In this document: positions 12,268 through 24,200 of the stretch, piece by piece
How the letters are laid out: every line of letters starts with the position of its first letter
Numbering within the stretch: the stretch's first letter is position 1
Assembly (NCBI GenBank): GCA_951799405.1
Contig: OX637344.1
Span: 13,516,001 to 13,580,000, forward strand
Direction of reading: 5' to 3'
Source of the DNA: Agapetus fuscipes
Lineage: Eukaryota; Arthropoda; Insecta; Trichoptera; Glossosomatidae
Length of the DNA: 64,000 nucleotides
Made by a program: the position numbers and the translations under genes
Notes under the pieces: model-generated
Database searches by the model: none
What the model was told of the DNA's origin: nothing
The model's input: the letters and a program-made list of their open reading frames with translations, nothing else

Positions 12268-12842
12268 AAACTTTGTTTTCTTCCACTTTTATTTTTTGGT
12301 TTGTTATTCAATAAATAACACTTTTAAATTTTAAAAACACTGTTTTTAATTTCACAAAATATTATATATTTAAAAAAATATTAAATTTTAAATTATACTA
12401 ACATTTTCGACTATTCAGTCATCATCAGGTAGGAAAAAAAACATTTTTTTTTTTTTAATTTTAAAATTTAATATTTTTTTAAATATATTATATTTTGTGA
12501 AATTAAAAACAGTGTTTAAAATTTAAAAGTGTTATTTATTGAATAACAAACTAAAAAACATGAATTTTCACAGTGTTAATAATTTTTTTTTTTTTTTTTA
12601 TATTAATATTATTTTTTTATGGTTTGTGTATTAATAATCTTAGATTATAGATAATTAATACACAAACCATAAAAAAAAAAAAATAATAAAAAAAAAAATT
12701 GAGTCCTACTAACGTTTTCAGGGGAGAACCTCCATCTTCAGTTAAGTTTAGTTTTAGTCTTAAATTGTTACCTGAAGATGGAGGTTCTCGCTCGAAAATG
12801 TAAGTAACCACTCAAAAATTAAAAGTGGAAGAAAATATAGTT
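12268..12842. repeat. Nested fold-back region (three palindromes inside a larger one)
   Basis: Arms at about 12293-12396 and 12457-12558 are nearly perfect mirror copies. A second palindrome (12612-12679) has 24-bp arms around ATGGTTTGTGTATTAAT. A third spans 12701-12813. TTTTCTTCCACTTTTA (about 12278) and its mirror (about 12820) enclose all of them. The first and third carry the CTGATGATG / CGAAA core or a variant. Non-coding. Confidence 0.8.
12403..12430 (-). ncRNA. Hammerhead-like hairpin core, copy 1
   Basis: The minus strand reads CTGATGAT, stem GACT, loop GAAT, stem AGTC, then GAAAATG. This looks like the catalytic strand of a hammerhead ribozyme except for one extra T before the stem. 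Activity is unproven. Confidence 0.35.
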
Positions 12843-12991
12843 TAATTTTTTAATTTAAAAATAATAATAATAACGCTGTTAATAATAGCTTTTTACAGCG
12901 TTTCACAAAACACTTTCCAATTTTTTAAAAATCAATTATAATTCATTTAAACATGGTAAATTTAAACTTTAATTTGAGTTTTAACAATTTT

Positions 12992-13110
12992 CCCCCGTAT
13001 TCAGTAATTGTAGGATCACTTCCCTGAGGTCTCACTACGGCTTACATTGACTGTTACTTATTTGAAACAGCAGTGCTGTAAGTATTCCAACTTCATTGGA
13101 GAATACGGGG
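12992..13110. repeat. Short MITE-like element with CCCCGTATTC ends
   Basis: CCCCGTATTC at one end and GAATACGGGG at the other, about 119 bp apart. Non-coding; only copy seen. Confidence 0.5.
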
Positions 13111-14908
13111 ATACATGCTCATCAAATGGTGGCATCTGTGAGATTAAAGTTAGTTTTCAACATTTTATCATTTTTATTTCAATCTAAAAATATGAAATTG
13201 ATTTGAAATCTTCTATAATACTTACTGGACTAGGAGAATAACAAGATATACTTATTTATAGATATAAATAATGTAACAAGGCATCATAAAGGAAGAAGAC
13301 AAATTTTCACCGTTTTTCATATCAGGCAGACCTGGACCACTAATCACAAATAAATATTTATGGAGAGAATGTAGAATAGAAGATTTATTCACACAAAAAC
13401 AGCACTTATCAGATAAATCATCCTTATGTTATTATTCATGATATATTAGTTGTTGCATTTCGCATCGTACAGAAATAATAGCGGCAATTTATGATATTTT
13501 TAAAGAGTATTCAAGTTTATGGAAATTATGAGAAAATGATTTCCATTGTTTCCATTTATTTGATAATAACAAAAAACAATATTTATTATTCCGTTTTGTG
13601 ATAAATCATTGCTAGGACACTATTCAAATGTAACATTTCCGTGGTGATAAGTTCCCCACATAAACTCTGCTTCTGATGGATTTAGTTACAGTCTAAAATG
13701 AGCCATCCACTGTGCAATCTCTCCAACACATTCTATCAGATGATATTCTTGTGTACATTTACCTCATTTTGTACAAAATCCTAGATTTCCACTTTTGATT
13801 CTATGCTACTCATTTAAAGCAGGTATTGTTGAGTAATATAAATGAGCTCTAAAAAAGTATAAAAATATAAAATCTTTCATAGTATTCTATTAAGTACTTA
13901 AATGCAAATTGTATTTATATGGCTACTAAATTTATACTTCAGCAATAGGAAAGAGTTGATTTTTCAACTGTAGGAGAGGGGATTGTACGTCAAACAACAA
14001 TGTTAATAATACTCAACTTACAAAGTTACTTTGTTCATCGAATATTTGGAACATAAGACTTGCAGCTGTAAAGTTTGTCAGTTATAAGAGTACTGCTAAC
14101 AAATGATCTACTTAGAATAAGAATGAGGTAACAAATGATTACTACAGATGTTTAAAATAAATAATGGTGATGAAATAGTGTAACTTTCTCAGCTAGGAAC
14201 ACCCAGCACTGTCAGATTGATGTAATATGTGTGTGTGATCTGAAATTTTGCTTTTCTGTTACATGTTGCACATAGCAGCCTGTCACATTGCATAGAAGTG
14301 AGATATTTCTTCAATGCTGTGTTAATCATACATCACTTGTAGTGACACGAATGAACCACTAAAGTGACAGTACAAAGCGGCGACTAAAAGTAAACATGAA
14401 TGAAATAAAATATGAAATTTCTGAGTGGTCAATTAACAGTATTGAGCATAATTTACATAATGAGTTACGTCACACAAAAGTGACAGTTACTATAAAAAGT
14501 GATAGCATTGACTCACAAAACTGCAATAATAAAATGTCAGCTCAGAGTAAACATGAATGTATTACTTAAGTATCAAAAGCAAAAGTAACTTTTACTTAAA
14601 CTTGAACGGTTCACTGTGTTGAAAAAATATCACACAAAATAAATATTCATGAGTCATAAAAGTGACTGACGAGTCACAAAAGTACAACTTTTAAGCTTTT
14701 ATGCTTGAGTATAAGCTAAAGGTAATTTAATGTATGAATGTATTAGTAAAAGTTAGAGTGATGTTACTTTAGACTGATTAACACTCATTACACAGAAATG
14801 ACAGTGAGGAGTCATCTTAGTAACAGCTTAAAGCTTCGGCCATAAATGAGAATGACAATATTTTTTCATGTATATTATTTGTAAATAATTAGACAGAATC
14901 TAATAATG
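13111..14908. other. Region 3' of the multicopper oxidase
   Basis: It must contain the 3' UTR of the oxidase (minus strand). A possible ATTAAA poly(A) signal lies near 14727-14732. The stretch 14340-14820 repeats short words such as AAAAGTGAC and GTGACAG several times without a fixed period. No other gene. Confidence 0.45.
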
Positions 14909-15204
14909 TCAATGTAAGAACAAAAGGGTCGCAGTTGACAGAATGGTAAGATATAATTGACTGGTTGATATTTGGCTGGCGCTCGAGTATCCCTCGAAGT
15001 AGACCAGTGGCCACATGTGAGTAATGGCGATGTGTGAGGTGGCGAGAGGAGGTATTGGCCCTGTGGTCATTTGGGGGGAGTAGTCCCCACACTGGGGGAA
15101 CCCTCGGGGCACGGGCGGCATGTCGGAGTGGTCCCCGACCTTGAAAACCAGCATCATGCCAATCTCGGCGTGGAACTCGATGTGACAGTGGAATAACCAG
15201 TAAC
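14909..15204 (-). CDS. Multicopper oxidase exon 11 (last)
   Basis: Codes for Gly629-His726 and the TGA stop. It holds copper motif 4 ([20 protein letters not shown]) and ends in a hydrophobic tail after [10 protein letters not shown], which could be a GPI-attachment signal or a short membrane anchor. Acceptor CTCAG. Confidence 0.92.
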
Positions 15205-18200
15205 CTGAGAAATGTAAAAATTGTAGAGAAAACCTTTAAAATGTAGATCTGATATGATCTGAGAAAAAGCTATAGATGAACACTATTTTTTTTATACTTT
15301 GCACTGAAGTTTTTCAAATTGAGTTTATTGTAAGGAAAACCATGACAAAAACATATCAATGTCATGTCAAATACATCAAGGCACTAAGTGATTTATTGCA
15401 TGTTGAGATTTTGATGGAATTTCTTCTTGATTTTAAGTTAAAACAACTTATTTCATTGCTCTTATTTGCTCTCTGTTTAGAACAAAGTCACAGATGTTCA
15501 ACTTCAATTGGGAAGGGATCCTAAGAAGAATACCATTTCACATAATTCTCCACATTACAATGTGTTGAAACCTTCACAATATATACTGCAATTTGTATCT
15601 TTACCTGGGTTGTCAGCGAACCACCTAACAATGGTGTATCCCCCATCAGGCACCGTGACTGTATCCTTCAGGGCAGCCTTGCTCAGCCGCCGGTGTATCT
15701 TCCCCTCTCTGTCCAGCCGCTTGACTTCCTCCACGGTTATGCTGGAAGCCACTCTCTCCATGGCCACCACACGGAAGGCGTAGCCGTGCAAGTGGAAGGG
15801 ATGGTTGGCGTCAAATGTAACTCCTAGGAAGATAAGAAAAAAGTTCATTAGAATGAAGTCTAGTATTGCTTAAGAAGTACTGCTATTGTTGCTTTACAGA
15901 TTGTTGACTCATTAAAGAACTATTGATGCACTGACTGAGGTTGAAGGTGACTAAGAAACTGCTGACGGGCCAGAGAAATCTTGTTGAGGAACTTGTAATT
16001 ATTTACTTTCTTATGTGGCAAACATTGATGACATGGATGCACTCATGGACGCACGCTGACTCGTTACAAACCTGCACATGTTAAGTATTTACAAATGAAT
16101 CACCTTCATCTACATCTACGAATATCACTTCACTCATAACAAGCGTATTGAAAAAATAAGTAATCTTTCACAGACGCTAACCATGGATTCGTTAAATAAC
16201 TATGGAGGATTTAGTGCTTAGTTCTTTCCCCTTCTTCACAATAGTAAGTTCTGTGAGAAGAACACTGAGTATGCAAGTATTAACACACTCGCTACTGTTT
16301 CATTACAATCACTTACTATTGACTCATTACAAAAATCATGGAAAATATATAATAGCCCACCTTCGTCCACAATAACGAGCTCCACCACACTCATGAGAGG
16401 CACATTGACTACATGAGTACACTCGCAGTAGTCGGCTTCGCAGCCGCTGACCGTGGACTCGTTACAGAACTGCTGTTGAGGATCCACAATATTAGCGCGC
16501 CCAGGCAGCAAAGCAAACGGCTGCATCTTCATGCTGATGTGATTCAACTGTGGTGTGTACAAGCGAGATCCGTTTTGTTTCACTGTAAGAAAATATATAA
16601 AACATCAATTGAGGTTTTCTTCATTAATCAATCAGTCACGTGCTCGTTAATGATATTTAATAAAGGCGGAAAATATTAGAGTTCTGTAATTTGATTTGAT
16701 TTCAAAAAGTGACACAGGAAATATTGGTGTGACTGTTATTTTCACTATTTTATTTTAAAAATTACACTCCTTTTTATAGATATACGAAGATTGAAAAAAA
16801 AAAACAAAATAAATATAGATAGTAGTGATACAACTGTATATTGAAATACTTAATAATTAAAATAAAAAATTTAAATAGGGAAACCTTACACCAAGTGTAC
16901 AACATTGCATCAAAATCAACTCATCTAAATTCATATTCAATGCGTGCCCAGAAACAGACACGTGTAAGTTTGCGCTTACAAATGCTGCATGTGTACTTCT
17001 AGATCAAAATCCAAACCTCAAATGAACATAACCCCTGCAAGTTTTGCTGTCCTTCCCTCAAACAGGGGTGACATTGACAAAGTGGACCGTTTTCTACAGT
17101 TCATACAAACTTATAATGAGTGAAAAAGTGAACCAGTGCTTTTAGTGTGTGTTTGAGCCCCATACATTCTTGATTTTCAATCCGACACTGCACCGCATTG
17201 CGCGTGTTTTATCAACCAAGTACGAGTAGTTAGCCACTTAACCATTTGACTGGTCTGTAGTCTAATGCTTAACGCTACGGGCTCATTATCTGAGGGTCGT
17301 GAGTTTGATTCCCGCCGGAGCACAAAAAAAAACATACTTTCAAATAGTGCACTATTTGCTGGGTTGAAAAATTGATTGGCTTTTAAAAAGACTGGTCACC
17401 AAAGGTCAAAACTGGTTCTGGGTGTTGCTTCAGAATTGACTCTTTATATAGCGACGGCAAAGCTCGCACAGGGCTTTTGAGGCGTGATTCACACAAAAAC
17501 AGAGCCCACCAAATAAATCATAATGTTATGATTTTAGTTGGGGTACTCGTTTAATTAAACTGCACTGATTTATTTCAACAGAATTTATTTTACACGGCTT
17601 GGTTCACAATTTACAATGTACTGATTTCTAGCTCTTGCTTACGACTTCAAGGCTCAACGTTTTAATCGACACTCTGGCCTGCACACAATTGCGGCCTACA
17701 TTTATATACGTTCATACGGACATTTCTCAACTATTCTTGATTCTCGAGCATAGTGAATGATTCTAGAGCGTTGTTCTACCAGCGTGATTAGAATCACGTA
17801 TGCACTAATACTACCATACGCTCGTAACAATATAAAATACTTTTTTTTTATACAATCGTATGATGTGCAGAGTCTTGTCTGGTACGCAGCCACCTATCCA
17901 TTACTGTGCACTGACCTTGATAGAATCCGTAATGCGGGAATCTGTGGAAGTGCTCATTGTTCTTGACGTAGAAGTCGTAGGAGATGTAATACTGGAAGTC
18001 TGGCGTCTCCCTCATGCTGGGGTCATCTCTGTCCAGGGACTCCACCTCGGCCATGCTCAGCGTCTCATTGTGGCCTGTGCCCATGTTCAGGGCATTCACT
18101 TGCTGTAACACACAACATAAAAGTTTACAATACCAAAATTAATGAAATATCTGATCTTATCTAATCTTAAGTTGCAAAAACATGTTACATTGGGGATTCA

Positions 18201-21200
18201 ACCTAACATAGTGCAAATTTTGAAAATTTAAAGTTCTATTTGTGCTCTGCCGAGAATCAAACCCACTATCTTCCTTTGCAAGTCCACAACGGTATCTATT
18301 AGAGTCTAATGGATATTTTTTCAATAATAATAAGGTCTTCTATGAGTTTGACAGTTTAATTTTTTGTTTAATAAAGCACTGCGCGTATTCTCACCAGCCC
18401 CTCCCGATGAGACTCCTCCCAGGTGGGGTTCCCTTCGGGCTCCTGCTCCATGGCGCCTTCGTAATGCAGCACGGCCACCTGGTGGGCCTTGGTGAATCTC
18501 TCGTCGCAGTCCATGAGGCCGCGGAAGCGGATCCAGTAGTTGTCTATCTCCTGGTCGGCTGAGACTATGAAGTCAAAGCGCTCGCCTGCGTACGTCACCA
18601 GCGAGACGGCTGCCAACACAAACAAACTCATACATTCTGCGTATGTAATAATAACAATGGGATGATTTATTTGGTAAGCACTGTTTTGGTGTGCTTCACA
18701 CCTCATGAGCTTCTGCAAGCTTGGCCAGGTAAAGGGGCCAGCTTTAGGCTTACCACTTCAGTTGAAGTGGGGGTTTCCCAGCTCCCAAGGGGGCTGGTAC
18801 TCATTTCTTGTGAAGGCTGAGTAAACCTTGCCGGTATTTTGGGTTTGAAATAAACACCGAAACGGGAAATCATTTCTGACAACCTCGGTGGGATTTGAAC
18901 ATGAAAGCACTCTACCAACTGAGCTTAAGATTGACCAAACATGAATCTTAAAATCGTCTCAGATCAGTTAAAATCTGCTCCAAGATCTTTTTTAAGACAG
19001 ATTTAAGTATGGTGATAAGTATTTGCCTTCATGGAGGTTTTGCCACTATTAATAAATGTTACCAGCAGGCGGTAGTGTAATTTTGGATTTGATGTACACT
19101 CCAAAATCAGAAAAAACGTTCTGACACAATTCGTAGGGACGAACATTGGCTTTGCAGCTAAAGCATTTTATCAACTATGCTATGGACTTCCCTCTCACGG
19201 TGGAATAACTAATGAAGAAGGAAATGAACAGTCTAAGTTGTACCTTCAACAGGCTTGAAGTCATTCCCATCACTGCTGATGACAGTGATGTTGTGGTTGT
19301 CTATGGAAATCTCTATGGGGCAGTTCAGGAACTCTGCGTTTATCACTCTAAAGCGATACTTGTAGCCCTGGAACCACAAACAAACATATTTCAGGTAATT
19401 TTAGGGAATATTTGTAAATTAGGTACCAGGCGGTGGGAGTGTAACATTGCATAACAAAAGGGATAGATTGACAGTGTTGGCAGCAGTTGACAAAAGAGGC
19501 TAAAATCAACCACAGTTTTTCATGTTAATGATGATAATAAAGCCCACTCAATTATTTAAGTTCAAACATAACACTTTTGATACAAATTTACTTATTAATA
19601 TTTTTAATTTCAAGGATCAACGCCAGTAAAACACTGCTTTATTTTATTTATCCAAAAAATGATTCAAGTACTCCCAGCATTGACATTTACCTTTTTCCTT
19701 TGTGACTCACAAGGATATTGTGTATATAATTTTTGTCAAAATTGATTTGGGCAAAACCGACCTTGTCATTTGTAATCTATGAAGGAAGTGGAAGTGGTGG
19801 ATCACCTTTACATGAAGGAGTAATTAGGAAGTGCCTCGTTAGCTGTTTACTCCACACCTCACCACTAAGGCAGTTCAGTGGTAAGGACATGCTCGTTATC
19901 AGCTTATAACTTTGAGAACTCAATGTCGGCTGAAGCCTACATAATATACATATACTTGTAGTTGGGGTCTTTTAATCAAACTGCAATTTATTTTTCAAGA
20001 TTAATTTTACACAATGTTGGTTTACAATGTACTGATTTCTAGCTCTTCATATCGACTTCAATGTTTTAATCGACTCTCGTCTCTCACACAATCGCGGTCC
20101 AAATATATATAGTCTAAACGGACGCCTCTCGCATATTCCAGACCCTTCTATAGTGAACATTTCCACACACCTCTGTATAGTTCCATACTATTCTAGTTAC
20201 GCATACCAACAACTACGTGCTTGGGCACATGCACACATTCAACCTCGCAGTAGACTATACTAGCTGACACACACACATAAGCAAGTCACGCAATCGGGCT
20301 CATATGTTCGTAACAATATATACAAGGATAATTTATTTGGAAGGTACACATAATTAAAGAGCGCCGTTTTTGTGCGTGCCACATCTCAAGGGCCCTCTCA
20401 AATCACGGATAACTATTTTATAAAGATTAGTTCTCCACTTTAGTGCTCCTTTAAAGACACCAATAGTTTTTGCTTGCTTCACATTAGGTGGTAGTCTGTT
20501 CCACTCCAATGTATTTTTCCGTGTGTCCATACTTTCATAAATATCCTAGATTACTGCCTTTGGTTACAAAACGCAACTAAGCTAAACTTATTGCCTGCGT
20601 TTTCCCCGAAGGGTTCGCATGTGGCGATTATTTTATTTTTACGGGTAAGGGGGGCGGCCTCATGCCAACCGCTTCAATCGAAGTGGGAACTTAAATCGAA
20701 GTAGGGTAGTTCAATATTGAAAACAATAAATACCAAATACCTGTATGTTCAAATACAAAAAATAAATGCTGAATTTCATGAAATCTAATCTAAGTTGCAA
20801 AGATATGTTACATTGGGGATTCACATTATATACGGGGATATAAATTAAATGATGTTTGATTGATTGAACCTATACAAAACATTAAATTCTAAAATGATGA
20901 CTTCTTGTAATACTCCTTGAGTAGGTAAGTTATAAAGGATATTGTTATATAAACAATAGATTAATGTAGGTGTACATTGTAGGTAGCAATAATTATAGGC
21001 TTAAGAAATCTAGAAATGGAATAATCCTTCTGAACTCTTGAAGCTGGTAGAACGTTCCAGAGTTTGCTGTGCAAATTAGCCCCTAGAGACTTCTATCACT
21101 ACAGTATATAAGAAGCAAAATTGGATACAGCAGTTCAGATCGATAGTCGTCTTTGATTGAAGAGTGTGTGAGGTGCTCAACTGTGAAAATAAATTTGAGT

Positions 21201-24200
21201 TGCTTAAAGTGTTAAAAATAAATACCTACCTGACTAATTTATACCTATTGACTAAATTTATTAAAAATCTTTTACTGTAATCATACTTACCTGATGATGA
21301 CCGACTAGGTCGAAAACGCGTTAGTAATTTGTTTACAGATTTTAATCTTTTTAAATAAATTTTATAGTGAAAATAAACAGTGTTTTGTTTGAATTCATCC
21401 AAAAATTATAAAATTAACAATAAATGTTAATTTGTAAAATAAATTGAGTGAAAATAAATATTAAAAAAAAGAAGACCAGTATGTTTTAATTTAGAGACTT
21501 TCCGAACCCAAAAACACTACAATATAATGTATCTCTTGTAATTATTGAGTGACAGAGAGTTGGTGTGATCTGACCTGTTCCACATTGAATCTGGCTGTTG
21601 GTGTATAGAAAGGCTTCCCCTTGTAGAACTGCTGGAAGCGTCCTTTGCCGTTGACCAGGATGGAGGGCGGCTTGTTGCTGCCGTTGGAGTGGTGGTGGCT
21701 GGTGAAGGCAGAGATGCCCAGCTCGTGGGTCCAGTCTAGCACCACCATTATGTGGTCTGATCTGGAATAACACATCATCATAATCATAAGCTCGACAGCC
21801 CTGGGCGGGTCTTGGCTGAATCCAGGATTCTCCTACACTCTCGCCTGTCCATCGCCTTTACTTGGAATAACACTAACAGGCAAACAAATATCACTGTGAC
21901 TCTCTCACAGTGACATCCGGGTCATCCTAGAACATTGAGATATTCAATTCATCCATTTTCATTGTAAACCAAGGATGACATAAGGACTCCAAAACACCTA
22001 AAGACTGCTTAGTGTGTCTCTTTTATTATATTTATGTTTTTTTTTACAAATTTGGCATTAAAAAAAAATGACACTTCAAAAGTTTCATTTAAGTTCATAG
22101 TTAAAGAGAATTCCAGACTTTAATCCAAGTATTTTCTAGTGAATTTAAGTAAAATATTAGTTGCTTTCTGAATATCAGACTACAATTTTTTTAGAAATTC
22201 TTCTCATTTTGAGTTCTGCTCATTTGTTGTAGCAAAAATTTTACCTACAAACAATGCACAATGAATCAGCTTACCTGTCATGATCGTACAGCTCCCGATG
22301 CGCGTCTCGCTCTTGTCTCACGATGAAAGCCCCAAACGCTCCATCAGCTCTCTGCATGCCCACGTGGGAGTGCCAGAAGTGAGAGCCTGCGTGCTTGGCC
22401 TGCAGGGTGTATCTGTAAAAATAACATTTGAGTAAATCAATCATACCTACCTAACAATAATAAACCTAAAATACCTAACCTTCAAAGTGGAACAATTTTT
22501 TCACTAATTACTTAAATATTAATTAATAATGTTAACACCTATTTCTGGTCAGGTAATAATAGATGGGTAAATTATATTCCTCTTTACAAAATTATTTTAT
22601 TTAAAAAACGTTTATACCTGAAGCTTGACCCTGGTAGAATAGGGCACTGAGTGACCAGAGGAGTGCCGTCCATGTAGGGAGTCCCCCTCTGATGATGACC
22701 ATGCCAGTGGATGGTGGTGCCTTCAGACATCAGCGAGTTGGTCACGTCCACTAACACCGTGTCTCCATGGCAAACCTGAAAACAACAACATGTACTTAAA
22801 GCATATTCGAGAAAAAATAAATACGCAGAACCATTATGTCGGTGTTATAGCCGCGGGAATCAAGACAGGTTATTTGGAACCGGATAACGCTGGTTCGAAT
22901 CCCGCGACGATAACTTCGACCCTGGTTCAACAGATGCCGTTGCATGCACACAAGCTTCTGCTTTCACATGAAGACAACTGGCCAGGTAAAATAGGTTGGT
23001 GGATTGCATTCCTTTCCACAAATCTATTAAAAAAAAAAAAATTGCAGGTAGACTAATAACTCAAGCTTAGCTGGACCAGGCTGGAAGTCTCATCATCACG
23101 GTAATTCTTACCTACCAAATATCGGTAATATTTGGATGAAGACTCTCGTTACGTAGACTAGCAAAATTTTGAGCTATACTGTGGATTCTAAGAAGGCATC
23201 TTTTAATACTGAATCTATGGTGTTGATCACTAGGCTGCGACCAGTCTCTTTTTATTATGAAATATTTTTTTTATTTCAGTGTTACAAGTTAGCCTATATT
23301 CTCAAGTGCATTTTTTTTTGTTCATCTAATCAGACTTTTAATTGCATTTTAGTGCACAGCTATGACTCCACATAACTGCACTCGCCACTCGCTGCAGCAT
23401 TAACAGCTCATCTCCAAGAAGCGTGAACACTCTGTGCTGCATTTGTGATAATAAGAGTTTAATAAGATTCACTGCAGCTGATAATACTTAGTGAACTGCT
23501 TGCTGCATTAGATAACTGTTTATTAATTATTATTGTTACTTATTGTTATGCTGTGAGTATACTTAGACTAAAACTTTTTTACCACCTCTTGTTTTTGTGT
23601 TAGAGCCCGTTCCCACTTGTCGGGTGTCGGATCCGTATATTAATCGGAGGTTCCAGTGGCAGAACATTATGAATGGAGCTATTCACACTTGTCGGAAACC
23701 GATTTTGTCCGAAATGTTGTGCAACTGGAACCTACGATGAATATACGGATCCGACACCCGACAAGTGGAAACGGGCTCTTACAGTTACCATCAAGTATTA
23801 TCCTTGCACATTTTGTTATATTTTAAGTTTGTGTTTTTTTCTTTAATAGATTTGTGAAGAGGAATGCAATGCATCTACCTATTTTGGCTGGCAAGAAACA
23901 AGTACTAATATTGTCAAAAATTAATTAATTATTTCATCTTTTAATGAATTATGAATTAACAATTAACTATTAAATTGTTGAACCAGCACTGGCAGGGTTC
24001 GAACTTGACTGCTGGTGCCTTATTCCCTCGACCATAGGTACCAGCGAGGTTGAACACATACGGACTTTGCTTCTTTACTAATTACAAATTTACAATAATT
24101 GAAATCAAACTAAGTAACTTGTTCCAATTCACTTTTTACAGTTTTATTTCTGTCTATCACTTTCGCCTACAAGGCATCATCAGGACTATTTGATGATACC

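Noticed and set aside
16236..16360. Open frame beyond exon 9 as part of the oxidase coding sequence
   Set aside because: The GAAG|GTGGGC donor joins in the right phase to exon 10, and the family needs that join to continue to copper motif 3. The extension is the decayed repeat.
15508..18562. Long plus-strand frames across oxidase exons
   Set aside because: They are antisense shadows of exons 7-10 and have no independent likeness to any family.
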